From Bartonella tribocorum (GTDB lineage Bacteria; Pseudomonadota; Alphaproteobacteria; Rhizobiales; Rhizobiaceae): a stretch of 43,974 nucleotides of DNA. Location: contig NZ_NJPP01000003.1 of assembly GCF_002778015.1 (NCBI RefSeq), forward strand, positions 56,764-100,737. The letters run 5' to 3'. The position numbers and the translations under genes were made by a program. Every line of letters begins with the position of its first letter. The first letter of the stretch is position 1. This document shows positions 1-8,915 of this stretch, in pieces. The notes beneath the pieces were generated by a model. The model ran no database searches and was not told the DNA's origin. It was given only the letters and a program-made list of their open reading frames with translations.

Positions 1-182
1 ATGGTTCGATAAACCGTTGAGAGTGAAATACTCGAATCTATTTTGTTTGCACGCTGAAAAATTTCAAAGGCATTGGGGTGATCATTTGTATCCGTCAAAA
101 TATCAAGAATAACACGCCGCTGGCGCGTTACTCTTAAACCAGCTGTGCGCAATTCTTGCTCATAGTCTTGCTTTTTATTCAT
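1..182 (-). CDS. Fur-family metal-responsive regulator, N-terminal part only
   Basis: The gene starts with ATG at 180-182 and runs off the left edge, so only about 60 residues are visible. They read [20 protein letters not shown] and continue through QRRVILDIL to [10 protein letters not shown], the winged-helix DNA-binding domain of Fur-type repressors; STVYRT is the recognition-helix signature. The metal-binding and dimerisation half lies outside. Fur proteins sense iron, manganese, zinc or, in Irr, haem. The visible part cannot tell these apart, although GLRxTRQR is seen in several rhizobial Fur/Irr members. It lies 17 bp downstream of the secA stop on the same strand, so read-through from secA is likely. 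The family call is firm; the subfamily is open. Confidence 0.85.
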   Translation of the reverse strand, partial: MNKKQDYEQELRTAGLRVTRQRRVILDILTDTNDHPNAFEIFQRANKIDSSISLSTVYRT

Positions 183-199
183 CGTTCACTGTTTGCTTT

Positions 200-2917
200 T
201 CAAACAAAGGCTCCATGACAGTGTTTGTATTTTTTCTCTGAACCACAAGGACAACGTTCATTGCGTCCAACTTTTCCCCATGTGCTTACATCATTGGGGT
301 CACGGTCTTGTGGATTAACAAACCTATTTTCTTGTGATCGTGCCCATAATGGTGGAGTATTTTCTTGATTTTGATCATTAAAAACAGAAGAATCAGCACC
401 AGTTTGTTCAGGCAGGGACGGATCGGTAGTTTGTTGAATAATTTCAAAGCGCATAAGTTTAGAAGTCACAATCCGGCGCAAATTTCTTAGCATACTTTGA
501 AAGAGTTCAAAAGATTCTGTCTTATACTCATTGAGTGGATCTCGCTGTGCATAACCACGAAAACCCACAACAGAACGCAAATGGTCTAAGCTTACCAGAT
601 GTTCACGCCATAACATGTCAATAGTTTCAAGCAATACTGCTTTGTGAAAATAAGCCATAACCTCTGGAGAGTAGCGTTCAGTACGCTCATTTTCAAGTTT
701 TGTAACAGCGTCCAAGATACGCTCTAAAATTTGTTCCTCGGCAATTCCATCTTCTTTTGCCCATTCTCCCACAGGAAGATCAAGGTTAAAGAGTTGTTGA
801 AGTTCTTCTTCAAGAGCTTTTACATCCCATTTTTCAGAATATGTCCCAGACGGAATATAAGTTTCTACAAGATCTTCCACGACTTCATTGCGCATTTCAT
901 GGATCATTTCTGATAAATCATCTGCGTTCAAGACCTCCATACGCTGTTCAAAAATAACCTTGCGTTGATCATTCATGACATCATCATATTTTAGCAGGTT
1001 TTTACGAATTTCAAAGTTCCGTGCTTCGACCTTTTTTTGTGCTTTTTCAAGGGCTTTATTAATCCATGGATGGATAATGGCTTCATTTTCTTTCAATCCA
1101 AGTTTTTGCAACATACCATCCATACGGTTGGAGCCGAAGATACGCATAAGATCGTCTTGAAGAGAGAGAAAAAATTTTGAACGGCCAGGATCTCCTTGGC
1201 GACCCGAACGTCCACGAAGCTGGTTATCAATACGACGGCTTTCATGACGTTCAGTCGCGATAACGTAAAGTCCCCCAGCTGCTAAAGCTTTTTCTTTAAG
1301 TTGTTTGACATCTTTTTTGATTTCTTCAATTTTAGCTGTTCGCTTTGGTCCTTCAGGGATATCCTGTAATTCTTGGCGGATGCGCATTTCAACATTCCCA
1401 CCAAGTTGTATATCCGTACCGCGTCCTGCCATGTTGGTTGCGATGGTGAGAGCTCCAGGAACGCCTGCTTGCGCAATGATGTATGCTTCTTGCTCGTGAT
1501 AACGAGCATTTAAGACTCTAAAATCGGTAATACCCTCTTTTCGCAAACGCTCTGCCAATTGTTCTGACTTCTCAATAGAGGTTGTTCCAACAAGAATAGG
1601 CTGTTTTTTTTCGTGCGCTTGACGGATATCACGCACAATGGCCCGATATTTTTCTTCTGCTGTTCGATAAATTTCATCATCTTCGTCAAGACGTTGTACG
1701 GGTAAATTGGTAGGGATTTCGACAACGTCAAGGCCATAAATATTTCTGAATTCTTCGGCTTCTGTTGTTGCAGTTCCAGTCATTCCAGATAATTTTCTAT
1801 ACATACGGAAATAATTTTGGAAAGTGATGGAAGCAAGTGTCTGATTTTCTGGTTGAATAGCAACATGCTCTTTTGCTTCTAACGCTTGATGAAGCCCTTC
1901 AGAATAACGCCGTCCAGGCATCATTCGGCCTGTAAATTCGTCAATGATAACAATTTCATCATTGCGCACAATGTAATCTTTATCGCGAACAAACAGTTTA
2001 TGGGCTTTTAGAGCATTATTAACATGATGAACGATAGCGACATTTTCTATGTCATAAAGACTTTCACCTTTAAGATATCCAGCTTGTTCGAGCATTTTTT
2101 CAATTTTTTCAGTACCAATTTCAGTAAAGGTCGTTGTTTTTTGTTTTTCATCTATTTCATAGTCTTCTGGAATTAAGGCAGGAATAAATGTATCAATAAG
2201 GTTATAAAAGTCAGTACGATCTTCTAGAGGACCAGAAATAATAAGGGGCGTCCGCGCTTCATCAATGAGGATAGAATCCACTTCATCGACAATTGCGTAA
2301 TGATGTCCCCGTTGAACCATTTGACTATGATCGAAAGCCATATTATCACGCAAATAATCAAAACCTAGTTCATTATTTGTCGCATAGGTAATGTCACATG
2401 CATAGGCTGCTCTGCGGGCATCGCTATCAAGATCATGAAGAATGACACCCGTTGTAAGACCTAGAAAACTAAAAATTTTTCCCATTGTTTCAGCATCACG
2501 ACTGGCGAGATAATCGTTTACTGTCACAACATGAACGCCTTTACCTTCCAATGCATTGAGATAAATTGGTAGGGTTGCCATTAATGTTTTACCTTCACCA
2601 GTACGCATTTCAGCGATGCCACAGTCGTGAAGAACCATTCCACCAATAAGTTGTACATCAAAAGGACGCATATCATAAACACGTTTTGCGGCCTCACGAA
2701 CCGTTGCGAATGCTTCCGGTAAGAGTAAATCAATGCTTTCACCTTCACTAAGACGTTTACGAAAAGCATCTGTTTTTTGGCAAAGTTGCTCATCACTTAA
2801 TTTTACGAATTGTTCTTTTAAAGCATTAATTTGTGCAACTTTTGGGCGGAGCGCTTTGAGGCGTTTCTCATGAGCTGAACCAAAAAATTTACGTGCAAAA
2901 ACACCTAAACTGACCAT
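200..2917 (-). CDS. secA: Preprotein translocase ATPase SecA
   Basis: SecA is the ATPase motor that pushes unfolded preproteins through the SecYEG channel in the inner membrane. The 905-residue length is normal. RTGEGKT at 105-111 is the Walker A loop, and VDEVDSIL at 210-217 is the Walker B/DEAD-like motif with the start of the second half of nucleotide-binding domain 1. GTTSIEKSE and NMAGRGTDI mark the second helicase lobe. The C-terminus carries a zinc-binding SEC-C tail with C889, C891, C900 and H901, which contacts SecB and phospholipid. The ATG has AAGGG seven bases upstream. It is followed closely by the Fur-family gene and is divergent from the parvulin gene across about 420 bp. Confidence 0.98.
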   Translation of the reverse strand: MVSLGVFARKFFGSAHEKRLKALRPKVAQINALKEQFVKLSDEQLCQKTDAFRKRLSEGESIDLLLPEAFATVREAAKRVYDMRPFDVQLIGGMVLHDCGIAEMRTGEGKTLMATLPIYLNALEGKGVHVVTVNDYLASRDAETMGKIFSFLGLTTGVILHDLDSDARRAAYACDITYATNNELGFDYLRDNMAFDHSQMVQRGHHYAIVDEVDSILIDEARTPLIISGPLEDRTDFYNLIDTFIPALIPEDYEIDEKQKTTTFTEIGTEKIEKMLEQAGYLKGESLYDIENVAIVHHVNNALKAHKLFVRDKDYIVRNDEIVIIDEFTGRMMPGRRYSEGLHQALEAKEHVAIQPENQTLASITFQNYFRMYRKLSGMTGTATTEAEEFRNIYGLDVVEIPTNLPVQRLDEDDEIYRTAEEKYRAIVRDIRQAHEKKQPILVGTTSIEKSEQLAERLRKEGITDFRVLNARYHEQEAYIIAQAGVPGALTIATNMAGRGTDIQLGGNVEMRIRQELQDIPEGPKRTAKIEEIKKDVKQLKEKALAAGGLYVIATERHESRRIDNQLRGRSGRQGDPGRSKFFLSLQDDLMRIFGSNRMDGMLQKLGLKENEAIIHPWINKALEKAQKKVEARNFEIRKNLLKYDDVMNDQRKVIFEQRMEVLNADDLSEMIHEMRNEVVEDLVETYIPSGTYSEKWDVKALEEELQQLFNLDLPVGEWAKEDGIAEEQILERILDAVTKLENERTERYSPEVMAYFHKAVLLETIDMLWREHLVSLDHLRSVVGFRGYAQRDPLNEYKTESFELFQSMLRNLRRIVTSKLMRFEIIQQTTDPSLPEQTGADSSVFNDQNQENTPPLWARSQENRFVNPQDRDPNDVSTWGKVGRNERCPCGSEKKYKHCHGAFV

Positions 2918-3339
2918 CTCTGGCCCTTTCTTTTAATTGTTGTCACTCTTGTTGGGCAATTCATATGATCTCCCCATACTCTAATATTTTCTTTAAGTTT
3001 TCTGATATCATGAAATGCAGATGGTACCATTATACTTGTTGGTGCGCAATTTTCCACTTTAATTGTAAAGTAGAGATAAGAGGCTAAGTGTACGATGTCA
3101 ACTTTAGGGACGCTGTTTAGCTGATACAATACAAAGTAATTTAAGATACAATATGCCATTTTTCTCTATTATCATGTTTTTTATATGCATTAGATAGGGT
3201 TGGAGAAACTGAGATAAAAGAATGATTTTATACTTTTAAAATAAAATTACCAATTTATTTCTCTATGTTTAAAGATTAAAGTGTTATGGTAAAAAGAATT
3301 GGAATCTTGAACCTGCCTTCATTTTTAAGGAGTATATTT
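2918..3339. other. Divergent intergenic region between secA and the parvulin gene
   Basis: This stretch of about 420 bp must hold the promoters of secA (leftward) and of the parvulin gene (rightward). An 84-codon open frame on the minus strand overlaps it and the secA start, but it has no recognisable domain and its composition looks random. No convincing sigma-70 pair could be placed on either strand. The plus-strand side just before 3286 is very AT-rich. Confidence 0.5.
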
Positions 3340-4293
3340 ATGAAATTTAACTTTATCACGCTGTTTTTAGCATCAACGTTATTGGCAAGTACAAGTTTAG
3401 GGGTGAGGGCCCAAGAGGGGATGAATTCACCGTCGAATGATTTAAAGACTTTGGAGAAAGCTTCTGAAAAAGCCGTTTCTCCTTCTCATGTTATGGCCGT
3501 TATTGATGGGAAGAATATTACAGCAGGCCAATTGGATGATTTAGCGCTTGAAATAAATCCTAATTTGGCACGTTTTCCTGATGAACAACGCCGCATTATG
3601 GTCTTAAAAGCTTATTTGGATATGCAGGCACTTTCAAAAGCAGCAAGAAGCAAAGGTCTTGATAAGACAGAAGCTTACGATAAACGTATGGCAGTTATGC
3701 GTGACAATGTGCTTCAACAACTTTATTTTAAACAGACGATTGTTGACAAAATATCGGATACTGATTTGGAAGCTCTTTACAAAAAAGAAATTGCTGCTTT
3801 ACCTAAAGAGGATGAAGTTAAAGCCCGTCATATTTTGGTCAAAACCAGAAAAGAAGCAGAAGCTATCATTAAGCATTTAAATAAAGGCGAAAACTTTGAA
3901 GAGATTGCAAAGAAAAGTTCAACAGATGGTTCAGCTGCTGTTGGGGGTGATCTTGGTTATTTTAGCCATGGCCAAATGGTCAAGCCTTTTGAAGATGCAG
4001 CATTTGGTTTGAAAGTTGGCGAATATACGAAACAACCCGTTGAAAGTCCTTTTGGTTGGCATATTATTAAGTTAGAAGATCGTCGTGTAAAACAACCTCC
4101 TGCATTTGATGATGTTAAAGAGATGTTGCGTACACAGTTGATAAAAAAGCGCTATCAAGAACTAATTGTCGATTTGCGCAGCAAGATAGATGTGAAATAT
4201 CCTGATCCTAATGTTACAAAAATCATGGAATCGCTTAATCAAAATGGGACGCTGCTTCCCGATGAGACATCCGATGAAGAAGATACGGAATAA
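3340..4293 (+). CDS. Periplasmic parvulin-type peptidyl-prolyl cis-trans isomerase
   Basis: The protein catalyses cis-trans isomerisation of prolyl bonds and probably helps exported or outer-membrane proteins fold in the periplasm. The open frame extends 18 codons upstream, but the ATG at 3340 has AAGGAG seven bases before it and opens directly with a signal peptide (MKFNFITLFLASTLLAS, likely cut after VRAQ). That gives 317 residues. Residues about 45-160 form a SurA/PrsA-like chaperone region. The rotamase domain runs from about 160 to 255, with ARHILVKT, GGDLGYF and PVESPFGWHIIKL, which are parvulin hallmarks. The tail after 290 is acidic. It stands alone in front of argJ. The family is clear; whether it is a SurA or PpiD equivalent in this cell is not. 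Confidence 0.93.
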   Translation: MKFNFITLFLASTLLASTSLGVRAQEGMNSPSNDLKTLEKASEKAVSPSHVMAVIDGKNITAGQLDDLALEINPNLARFPDEQRRIMVLKAYLDMQALSKAARSKGLDKTEAYDKRMAVMRDNVLQQLYFKQTIVDKISDTDLEALYKKEIAALPKEDEVKARHILVKTRKEAEAIIKHLNKGENFEEIAKKSSTDGSAAVGGDLGYFSHGQMVKPFEDAAFGLKVGEYTKQPVESPFGWHIIKLEDRRVKQPPAFDDVKEMLRTQLIKKRYQELIVDLRSKIDVKYPDPNVTKIMESLNQNGTLLPDETSDEEDTE

Positions 4294-4425
4294 CAAGGAA
4301 AAATAAGTAGATAGCCTCTTTAATAGATCGTTTGCTAGGTTTATTTTTTTCAAAAAAAACTAGCAGGCTTCTATGAGAGGTTATTAATCTGCGATCATTT
4401 TATTTGTTTTTATAGAAAGCATATT

Positions 4426-5658
4426 GTGGTTTTTAAAATATCTCCTTTGACGCCCCAAAACATCCAAGAACTTTCCCCATTATCGGGTGTACGGATAGCA
4501 ACAGCTAAAGCTGGGATTAAATATAAAGATCGTACAGATCTTCTTTTTATTGTATTCGATAAACCAGTGAGTGTGGCAGGTGTTTTTACACGTTCAAAAT
4601 GTCCCTCTGCCCCTGTAGAGCATTGTCGTGCATCGCTTCTTCATGGAGTTGCGAGGGGTGTTGTTGTAAATTCTGGAAATTCCAATGCTTTTACAGGAAG
4701 AAAAGGAAAGAACACAACCAATGAAATCATATGTGCAGCAGCGAACACTTTAAAGGTTAAAGAAAATGAAATTTTTATAGCCTCTACCGGTGTTATTGGT
4801 GAGCCAATGGATGCATCGGGTATTGTAAATCTTTTACCAAGTATGGCAAAGACAGCAGAAGAGGGAAATTGGTTGGAAGCAGCAAAAGCGATAATGACAA
4901 CGGATACGTTTCCAAAACTTGCTACGCGTACTTTTGATTGTGGGGGGGAGAATGTTACCATTCATGGAATTGCAAAAGGTGCTGGTATGATTGCACCCGA
5001 TATGGCGACAATGCTCTCGTTTGTGGTTAGTGATGCGACTATTTCTTCGGATATACTTCAATCCATGTTATCAGAGGCCGTTGAGGGGTCTTTCAATTCG
5101 ATTACTGTCGATAGTGATACTTCAACTTCAGATACGCTTATGTTGTTTGCGACGGGAAAAGAACATTTTCCATGCCTTACAAGTCAATCTGATCCACGTT
5201 ATAGCGTTTTTGTTAAACAATTGAGTGCACTTCTACATGAACTTGCACTCCAAGTTGTGTGTGATGGTGAAGGGGCGCACCATTTAATTGAGGTAAATGT
5301 GAGTGGTGCTACAACAAACAGTGCAGCGAAAACGATTGCTTTATCAATTGCAAATTCACCGCTTGTAAAAACGGCTATTGCCGGTGAAGATGCAAATTGG
5401 GGGCGCGTTGTTATGGCGGTTGGGAAGGCCGGAGTTGAAGTCGATCGTGATTTGTTGACGATTTGGTTTGGTGAACATCGTGTGGCAGTGAATGGCGAAC
5501 GAGATCCTGCCTATTGTGAAGAGACAATAGGCTCTTATATGCAAAGCAAACACATCACAATTCGTGTTGATATCGGTTTAGGCGTTGGTACGGCAACAGT
5601 TTGGTCTTGCGACTTAACAAAAGAGTACGTTATGATTAATAGCGATTATAGAAGTTAA
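4426..5658 (+). CDS. argJ: Bifunctional ornithine acetyltransferase / N-acetylglutamate synthase ArgJ
   Basis: ArgJ moves the acetyl group from N-acetylornithine to glutamate; bifunctional forms also use acetyl-CoA, so the enzyme feeds and closes the acetylated arginine cycle. The 410-residue precursor fits the family. It self-cleaves between A194 and T195 in [13 protein letters not shown], and T195 becomes the nucleophile of the beta chain. The glycine-rich GEDANWGRV motif is also present. The start is a GTG at 4426 with only a weak purine stretch upstream; no in-frame ATG fits better, because the [13 protein letters not shown]-terminal region is conserved. No other arginine gene lies in the window, so whether the pathway is complete cannot be judged here. 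It may share a transcript with the Nudix gene about 120 bp downstream. Confidence 0.95.
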   Translation: MVFKISPLTPQNIQELSPLSGVRIATAKAGIKYKDRTDLLFIVFDKPVSVAGVFTRSKCPSAPVEHCRASLLHGVARGVVVNSGNSNAFTGRKGKNTTNEIICAAANTLKVKENEIFIASTGVIGEPMDASGIVNLLPSMAKTAEEGNWLEAAKAIMTTDTFPKLATRTFDCGGENVTIHGIAKGAGMIAPDMATMLSFVVSDATISSDILQSMLSEAVEGSFNSITVDSDTSTSDTLMLFATGKEHFPCLTSQSDPRYSVFVKQLSALLHELALQVVCDGEGAHHLIEVNVSGATTNSAAKTIALSIANSPLVKTAIAGEDANWGRVVMAVGKAGVEVDRDLLTIWFGEHRVAVNGERDPAYCEETIGSYMQSKHITIRVDIGLGVGTATVWSCDLTKEYVMINSDYRS

Positions 5659-5778
5659 CGGATTCACTTTCTATATTTAAAGATCTATTCTTTTTTAACA
5701 AGAGAGTGAGATATGTGAATTCTTTTTGAGGTAAGGGAATATGATAAACAGACAGATATATTCTCATTGGAAAACGAT

Positions 5779-6192
5779 ATGTGTGTAAAAAGTTCCCTTC
5801 TTCTTGTTGTTGCCTGCGCATTGTTAGATCAAAATAATCGTGTTTTGCTTACCAAGCGTCCTGAAGGAAAATCGCTGGCTGGTTTATGGGAATTTCCTGG
5901 TGGAAAGGTTGAGCAAGGTGAAACTCCGGAAATCTCATTGATTCGTGAACTAGAAGAAGAGCTTGGTGTGTATGTTCAGGCAGATAGTTTACACCCTTTA
6001 ACATTTGCAAGCCATAGCTATGCAACATTTCACCTCTTAATGCCGTTGTATCTTTGTGACCATTATGAGGGCGTTGCGCAAGGACGGGAGGGGCAAAATT
6101 TAGAATGGGTTTTTATTAATGATCTTGATAAATATCCTATGCCTGATGCTGACAAACCATTGGTTCAGGTGTTAAAAAATCATCTTCTCTAA
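5779..6192 (+). CDS. mutT: MutT-type Nudix hydrolase (8-oxo-dGTP diphosphatase)
   Basis: It hydrolyses 8-oxo-dGTP to the monophosphate, which keeps oxidised guanine out of DNA. A complete Nudix box is present: G-x5-E-x7-REL-x-EE-x-G-V, spanning GKVEQGET to RELEEELGV. It is preceded by LWEFPGG, typical of MutT. The frame is open from a TTG at 5767, but the ATG at 5779 gives a 137-residue protein with the usual short N-terminus (MCVKSSLLLVVACALLDQ), and GGAAA lies upstream. In rhizobia a mutT-like gene commonly follows argJ, which supports the call. Substrate specificity is inferred from the family and not proven by sequence. The gene is followed by a long non-coding gap. Confidence 0.92.
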   Translation: MCVKSSLLLVVACALLDQNNRVLLTKRPEGKSLAGLWEFPGGKVEQGETPEISLIRELEEELGVYVQADSLHPLTFASHSYATFHLLMPLYLCDHYEGVAQGREGQNLEWVFINDLDKYPMPDADKPLVQVLKNHLL

Positions 6193-6274
6193 TGTATTAT
6201 AAGAAGAAAACATTGTTGAAATTTAGGTATTTATTATATTTTTTATGTAAAATAGGAAAGCTCAGTCTCGTAAA

Positions 6275-6545
6275 ACTTTCTCATTTAAAATCTATTTATC
6301 CTCAATCAATCAAAATCATGTTTCTTGCACGTTCTAAGCACAGAGAAGCACGTGGATAAAATGATTTAAGAAAGACACGAAATCTGTGCTGAAATAATAC
6401 TCTCCAACAGCCAAGAGGTTATCACAACATTGAGAATTGGCAAAATTTATAAGGGGGACTTTGCATGGTTCATAAGTATAAAATGGTGCTGGATAATGGA
6501 TTTATATTTTTTATGCGTATCATTATGAGTTCGGCTTGAGAGCGC
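6275..6545 (+). repeat. Dispersed repeat, copy A
   Basis: This copy begins with TCATTTAAAATCTATTTATC and continues with CGTGGATAAAATGATTTAAG (6351-6370), then a block at about 6456-6515 with GGTTCATAAGTATAAAATGG and GGATTTATATTTTT. The same blocks in the same order, diverged by substitutions and small indels, occur near 20.4, 21.5 and 38.9 kb. The boundaries are approximate because they were set by eye. Confidence 0.6.
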
Positions 6546-6889
6546 TGAGAGATATCAGGGGCATTTATTTCATGAGATATCAATAATAGGGAAAATTTCA
6601 AAAGATTTTTTAGAAGACAATATTTTGAGCGCGTTATGAGAGATTATTTTACATAACCAATAATTTAAGCGCCATCGTAATATATTTTGTATAATAATAT
6701 TATTTTATAATCATAAATTATCTTTTTTCTCGATACTCTACAATTTTTCATTCAAAAAAATTCAATAGCGTACAAAGAATGATGTGTAATTTGAAAAACA
6801 ATTTTAAAATGTATAAAATGTACAAATAATGAACGATTAAATATTAAAAAACATGAAGAAAGGACTAATGAGGGGAGGTGGTATTGCAT

Positions 6890-6905
6890 TTTCTCATATG
6901 AGAAA
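6890..6905. repeat. 16-bp perfect palindrome
   Basis: TTTCTCATATGAGAAA reads the same on both strands. It lies inside a 23-codon frame that begins with ATG at 6868. The size and symmetry would suit a dimeric repressor, but no adjacent promoter or gene supports that. Confidence 0.4.
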
Positions 6906-7383
6906 TGAGCAAAAGCTTTCTGAGTCAATATATGAATAAAAAATACAAATAACGTGAGAGCATTTTATGAAGTTTTTAGATTTCATATAGAATCTAAGAG
7001 GTAAAAATATAAGAAATTATGCAATTTTCATGTTTTTAAAGATATTGTCTTTGTATATTTTTGAAAACTATAAGGCTGAATGGAAAAGAAATGATAAAGC
7101 GATGTCATAATTTCTACCTTCAGTGCCTTGTTCAAAATAATATGCTTATTTTTCTATTGTTTTGTAATAAAGCTGTTTGAAACAGTGAAATATGATAACA
7201 TCAAAGACTCTGGTTCAAATTGTGTAATTCGGCTAATTAATGGTCTGATATTTTGATGAAAATTATTCAGTGAGTCTGTTGATAAATCTTCACACTATTT
7301 GAAGATAGGCGAGGATTAATAAAGGCTTCTAAATGAATATTGAATATGAGCTTTAGGAAAAGATCAAAAGATATTCCTTTTGA

Positions 7384-7491
7384 TCAAAGAGGCTGGTTCC
7401 TTATATAATATAGAAGGCCTTTACATAATATAGAAGGCCATTGTATTGCTAATACAAGGACTTGTTTAAGAGATACATCTCTCAAACGCAT
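7384..7491 (-). other. 35-codon open frame in a repeat/hairpin element
   Basis: On the minus strand an ATG at 7489-7491 opens a frame that begins MRLRDVSLKQVLVLAIQWPS and ends with TGA at 7384-7386. There is no clear ribosome binding site. The frame runs through two hairpins and across a 15-bp direct repeat (ATAATATAGAAGGCC at 7405-7419 and 7425-7439 on the plus strand). It may be a remnant or a by-product of a repeated element. Coding function is doubtful. Confidence 0.25.
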
Positions 7492-7516
7492 GCAAGCCCC
7501 CTTCGCATTGGGGCTT
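7441..7516. repeat. Cluster of three hairpins
   Basis: Three inverted repeats follow one another: TTGTATT/AATACAA (7441-7457, 3-nt loop), GTTTAAGAGA/TCTCTCAAAC (7464-7487, one mismatch) and AAGCCCC/GGGGCTT (7494-7516, 9-nt loop). None is followed by a T-run on either strand, so they do not look like ordinary terminators. A structured RNA or a mobile palindromic element would explain the arrangement. Confidence 0.5.
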
Positions 7517-7891
7517 ATAAAGAGTAGAACGTTGAAGCCCTCATGGAAATAATATATAATCTATTGAACAGTATCCTCTTTACGCTTAATAAAAGAGAAA
7601 ACGAGGCACTCTCATATATTTTGTTAGCTCCAATTTTACAAAAGCCTTTGGCATTCGAGAGCATTTATAAAAGATATTCTTTTCGTAATCATTTTTACTC
7701 ACACTCCCCCCCCTACTTGTAACGCACAAGCAGATGATTTTGATCAATTCAACATAAAACAAATTTGAAATGAGAAAATTTTACGATATTTAAAAATTTT
7801 CTCCAAATAAAAATGATAGATAATTATCCTTACAAATCAATTTACGATATAACAAAAACATACAATAAATTATTTTTTATAGGGGGCTGTA

Positions 7892-8758
7892 TTAAGTTTC
7901 TCGAATTGGACGGCGTTTTGCAATAGGATGATGTTGATATGTTTGAGCAACACGTTTAATGACGTCCTCTAGCGGTTCGATCATAACGTCCATAGAAAAG
8001 CCATTTGCGTGAATGACATTTTCATGATCAACCATAATGGCCACATGATCTTGCCAAAAAATCAAATCACCTCGTTGAAGTTTATCATTATCTGTAAGAG
8101 GATTTCCTATGGTTTTCTGCTGCATATCAGTATCGCGTAAAACCCTTTGACCGGTCATTATCATAGAAAGCTGGACGAGCCCTGAGCAATCAATTCCAAA
8201 GCCACTAACTCCACCCCAAAGGTAAGGTGTGCGGATAAACATTTCAGCAACGCTAACATAATCTTTGTACACGTGTTCAATAGGACTAAGATGATTACTA
8301 ATGATTGCTTTTCCGTTTTCAAGTACAGAATACATAGTTTTACGGACTTCAACTTCATCAACAACAGTAACCTTACTTCCCATAGATAAGGGATATTCCA
8401 TTGATCCACGCAAATCAGCTTGAAAATATTGGAAAGTACGTGGGATTGAAACGACATGTGTTTGTTTGACAGTTGATATACAAAGCGCTGTTGTATCAAT
8501 ATAGCCAACATAATTATCTTTAAGAGATTGTCCCCATGACATCGTTTCTCCGTGTTCAAAGATAAGAAGCTCTTCCCCGAATAAGCACTCTGTCTGCATT
8601 TCGCTATTTTTATTGTTTTCTTTAAACAGTCCAGCAACAGGTACATTAACACGTCTTTTTTCACCTTGCACAAAGCGCTGCGCTGTAATTTCTGTTTCAA
8701 GACGTTGGTCTGCTAGATCTTCTCTGAATGCATTTAACCTCGGATCTTTAGAGAACAT
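7892..8758 (-). CDS. NlpC/P60-family cysteine peptidase, putative cell-wall endopeptidase
   Basis: NlpC/P60 enzymes cut peptide bonds in peptidoglycan stem peptides, typically between D-glutamate and diaminopimelate. The 288-residue protein has an N-terminal part with SH3-like segments (about 35-155) and a C-terminal catalytic domain (about 165-285). PYLWGGVSGFGIDCSGLVQ carries the nucleophile C191, with H238 in WQDHVAIM and H250 in VIHANG completing the triad. No signal peptide is visible, which is common in the rhizobial homologues but leaves open how it reaches the wall. The ATG at 8758 has AAGG about eight bases upstream. It is downstream of the aminopeptidase gene on the same strand, separated by a strong hairpin. 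Confidence 0.9.
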   Translation of the reverse strand: MFSKDPRLNAFREDLADQRLETEITAQRFVQGEKRRVNVPVAGLFKENNKNSEMQTECLFGEELLIFEHGETMSWGQSLKDNYVGYIDTTALCISTVKQTHVVSIPRTFQYFQADLRGSMEYPLSMGSKVTVVDEVEVRKTMYSVLENGKAIISNHLSPIEHVYKDYVSVAEMFIRTPYLWGGVSGFGIDCSGLVQLSMIMTGQRVLRDTDMQQKTIGNPLTDNDKLQRGDLIFWQDHVAIMVDHENVIHANGFSMDVMIEPLEDVIKRVAQTYQHHPIAKRRPIRET

Positions 8759-8873
8759 TTATTTACCTTTCATTGTATCTTTAAATAGCTTTATGACGAC
8801 TGCACAAACAAAACCCCTCATCTTTAAATAAAGCACAAAGCATAATTTAAGGTGATAAGTTAATTCCTCTTAA

Positions 8874-8909
8874 GACACAAAATATCCATAAATATGGATA
8901 TTTTGTGTC
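8874..8909 (-). terminator. Strong hairpin after the aminopeptidase gene, probable terminator
   Basis: GACACAAAATATCCAT (8874-8889) and ATGGATATTTTGTGTC (8894-8909) are perfect 16-base inverted repeats around an AAAT loop. The hairpin lies just past the stop of the aminopeptidase gene. In the minus direction it is followed only by TTAAG, so the U-tract is weak and termination may be partial. Confidence 0.6.
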
Positions 8910-8915
8910 AAAACT

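Larger units (their letters stand above)
6193..7891. other. 1.7 kb gap without recognisable genes; repeats and hairpins
   Basis: The gap lies between the convergent Nudix and NlpC/P60 genes. It is strongly AT-rich and every frame is cut by frequent stops; no open frame of convincing length or composition is seen. It holds one copy of the dispersed repeat (about 6275-6545), a 16-bp perfect palindrome at 6890-6905, a 15-bp direct repeat at 7405-7439, and three successive hairpins at 7441-7516. A run of eight C bases lies near 7708-7715. The rest looks like decayed sequence whose origin cannot be recognised. Confidence 0.7.

Noticed and set aside
2905-3159. 84-codon minus-strand frame over the secA start
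   Set aside because: It overlaps the secA start, has no recognisable domain or ribosome binding site, and its composition looks random.
4334-4364. GCTAG/CTAGC inverted repeat with T7 and A8 inside, after the parvulin gene
   Set aside because: Only five GC-containing pairs and no trailing T-run; too weak to call as a terminator.
7701-7730. Run of eight C bases as a possible phase-variable tract
   Set aside because: It lies in a region without a gene or recognisable promoter, so no switching target is apparent.
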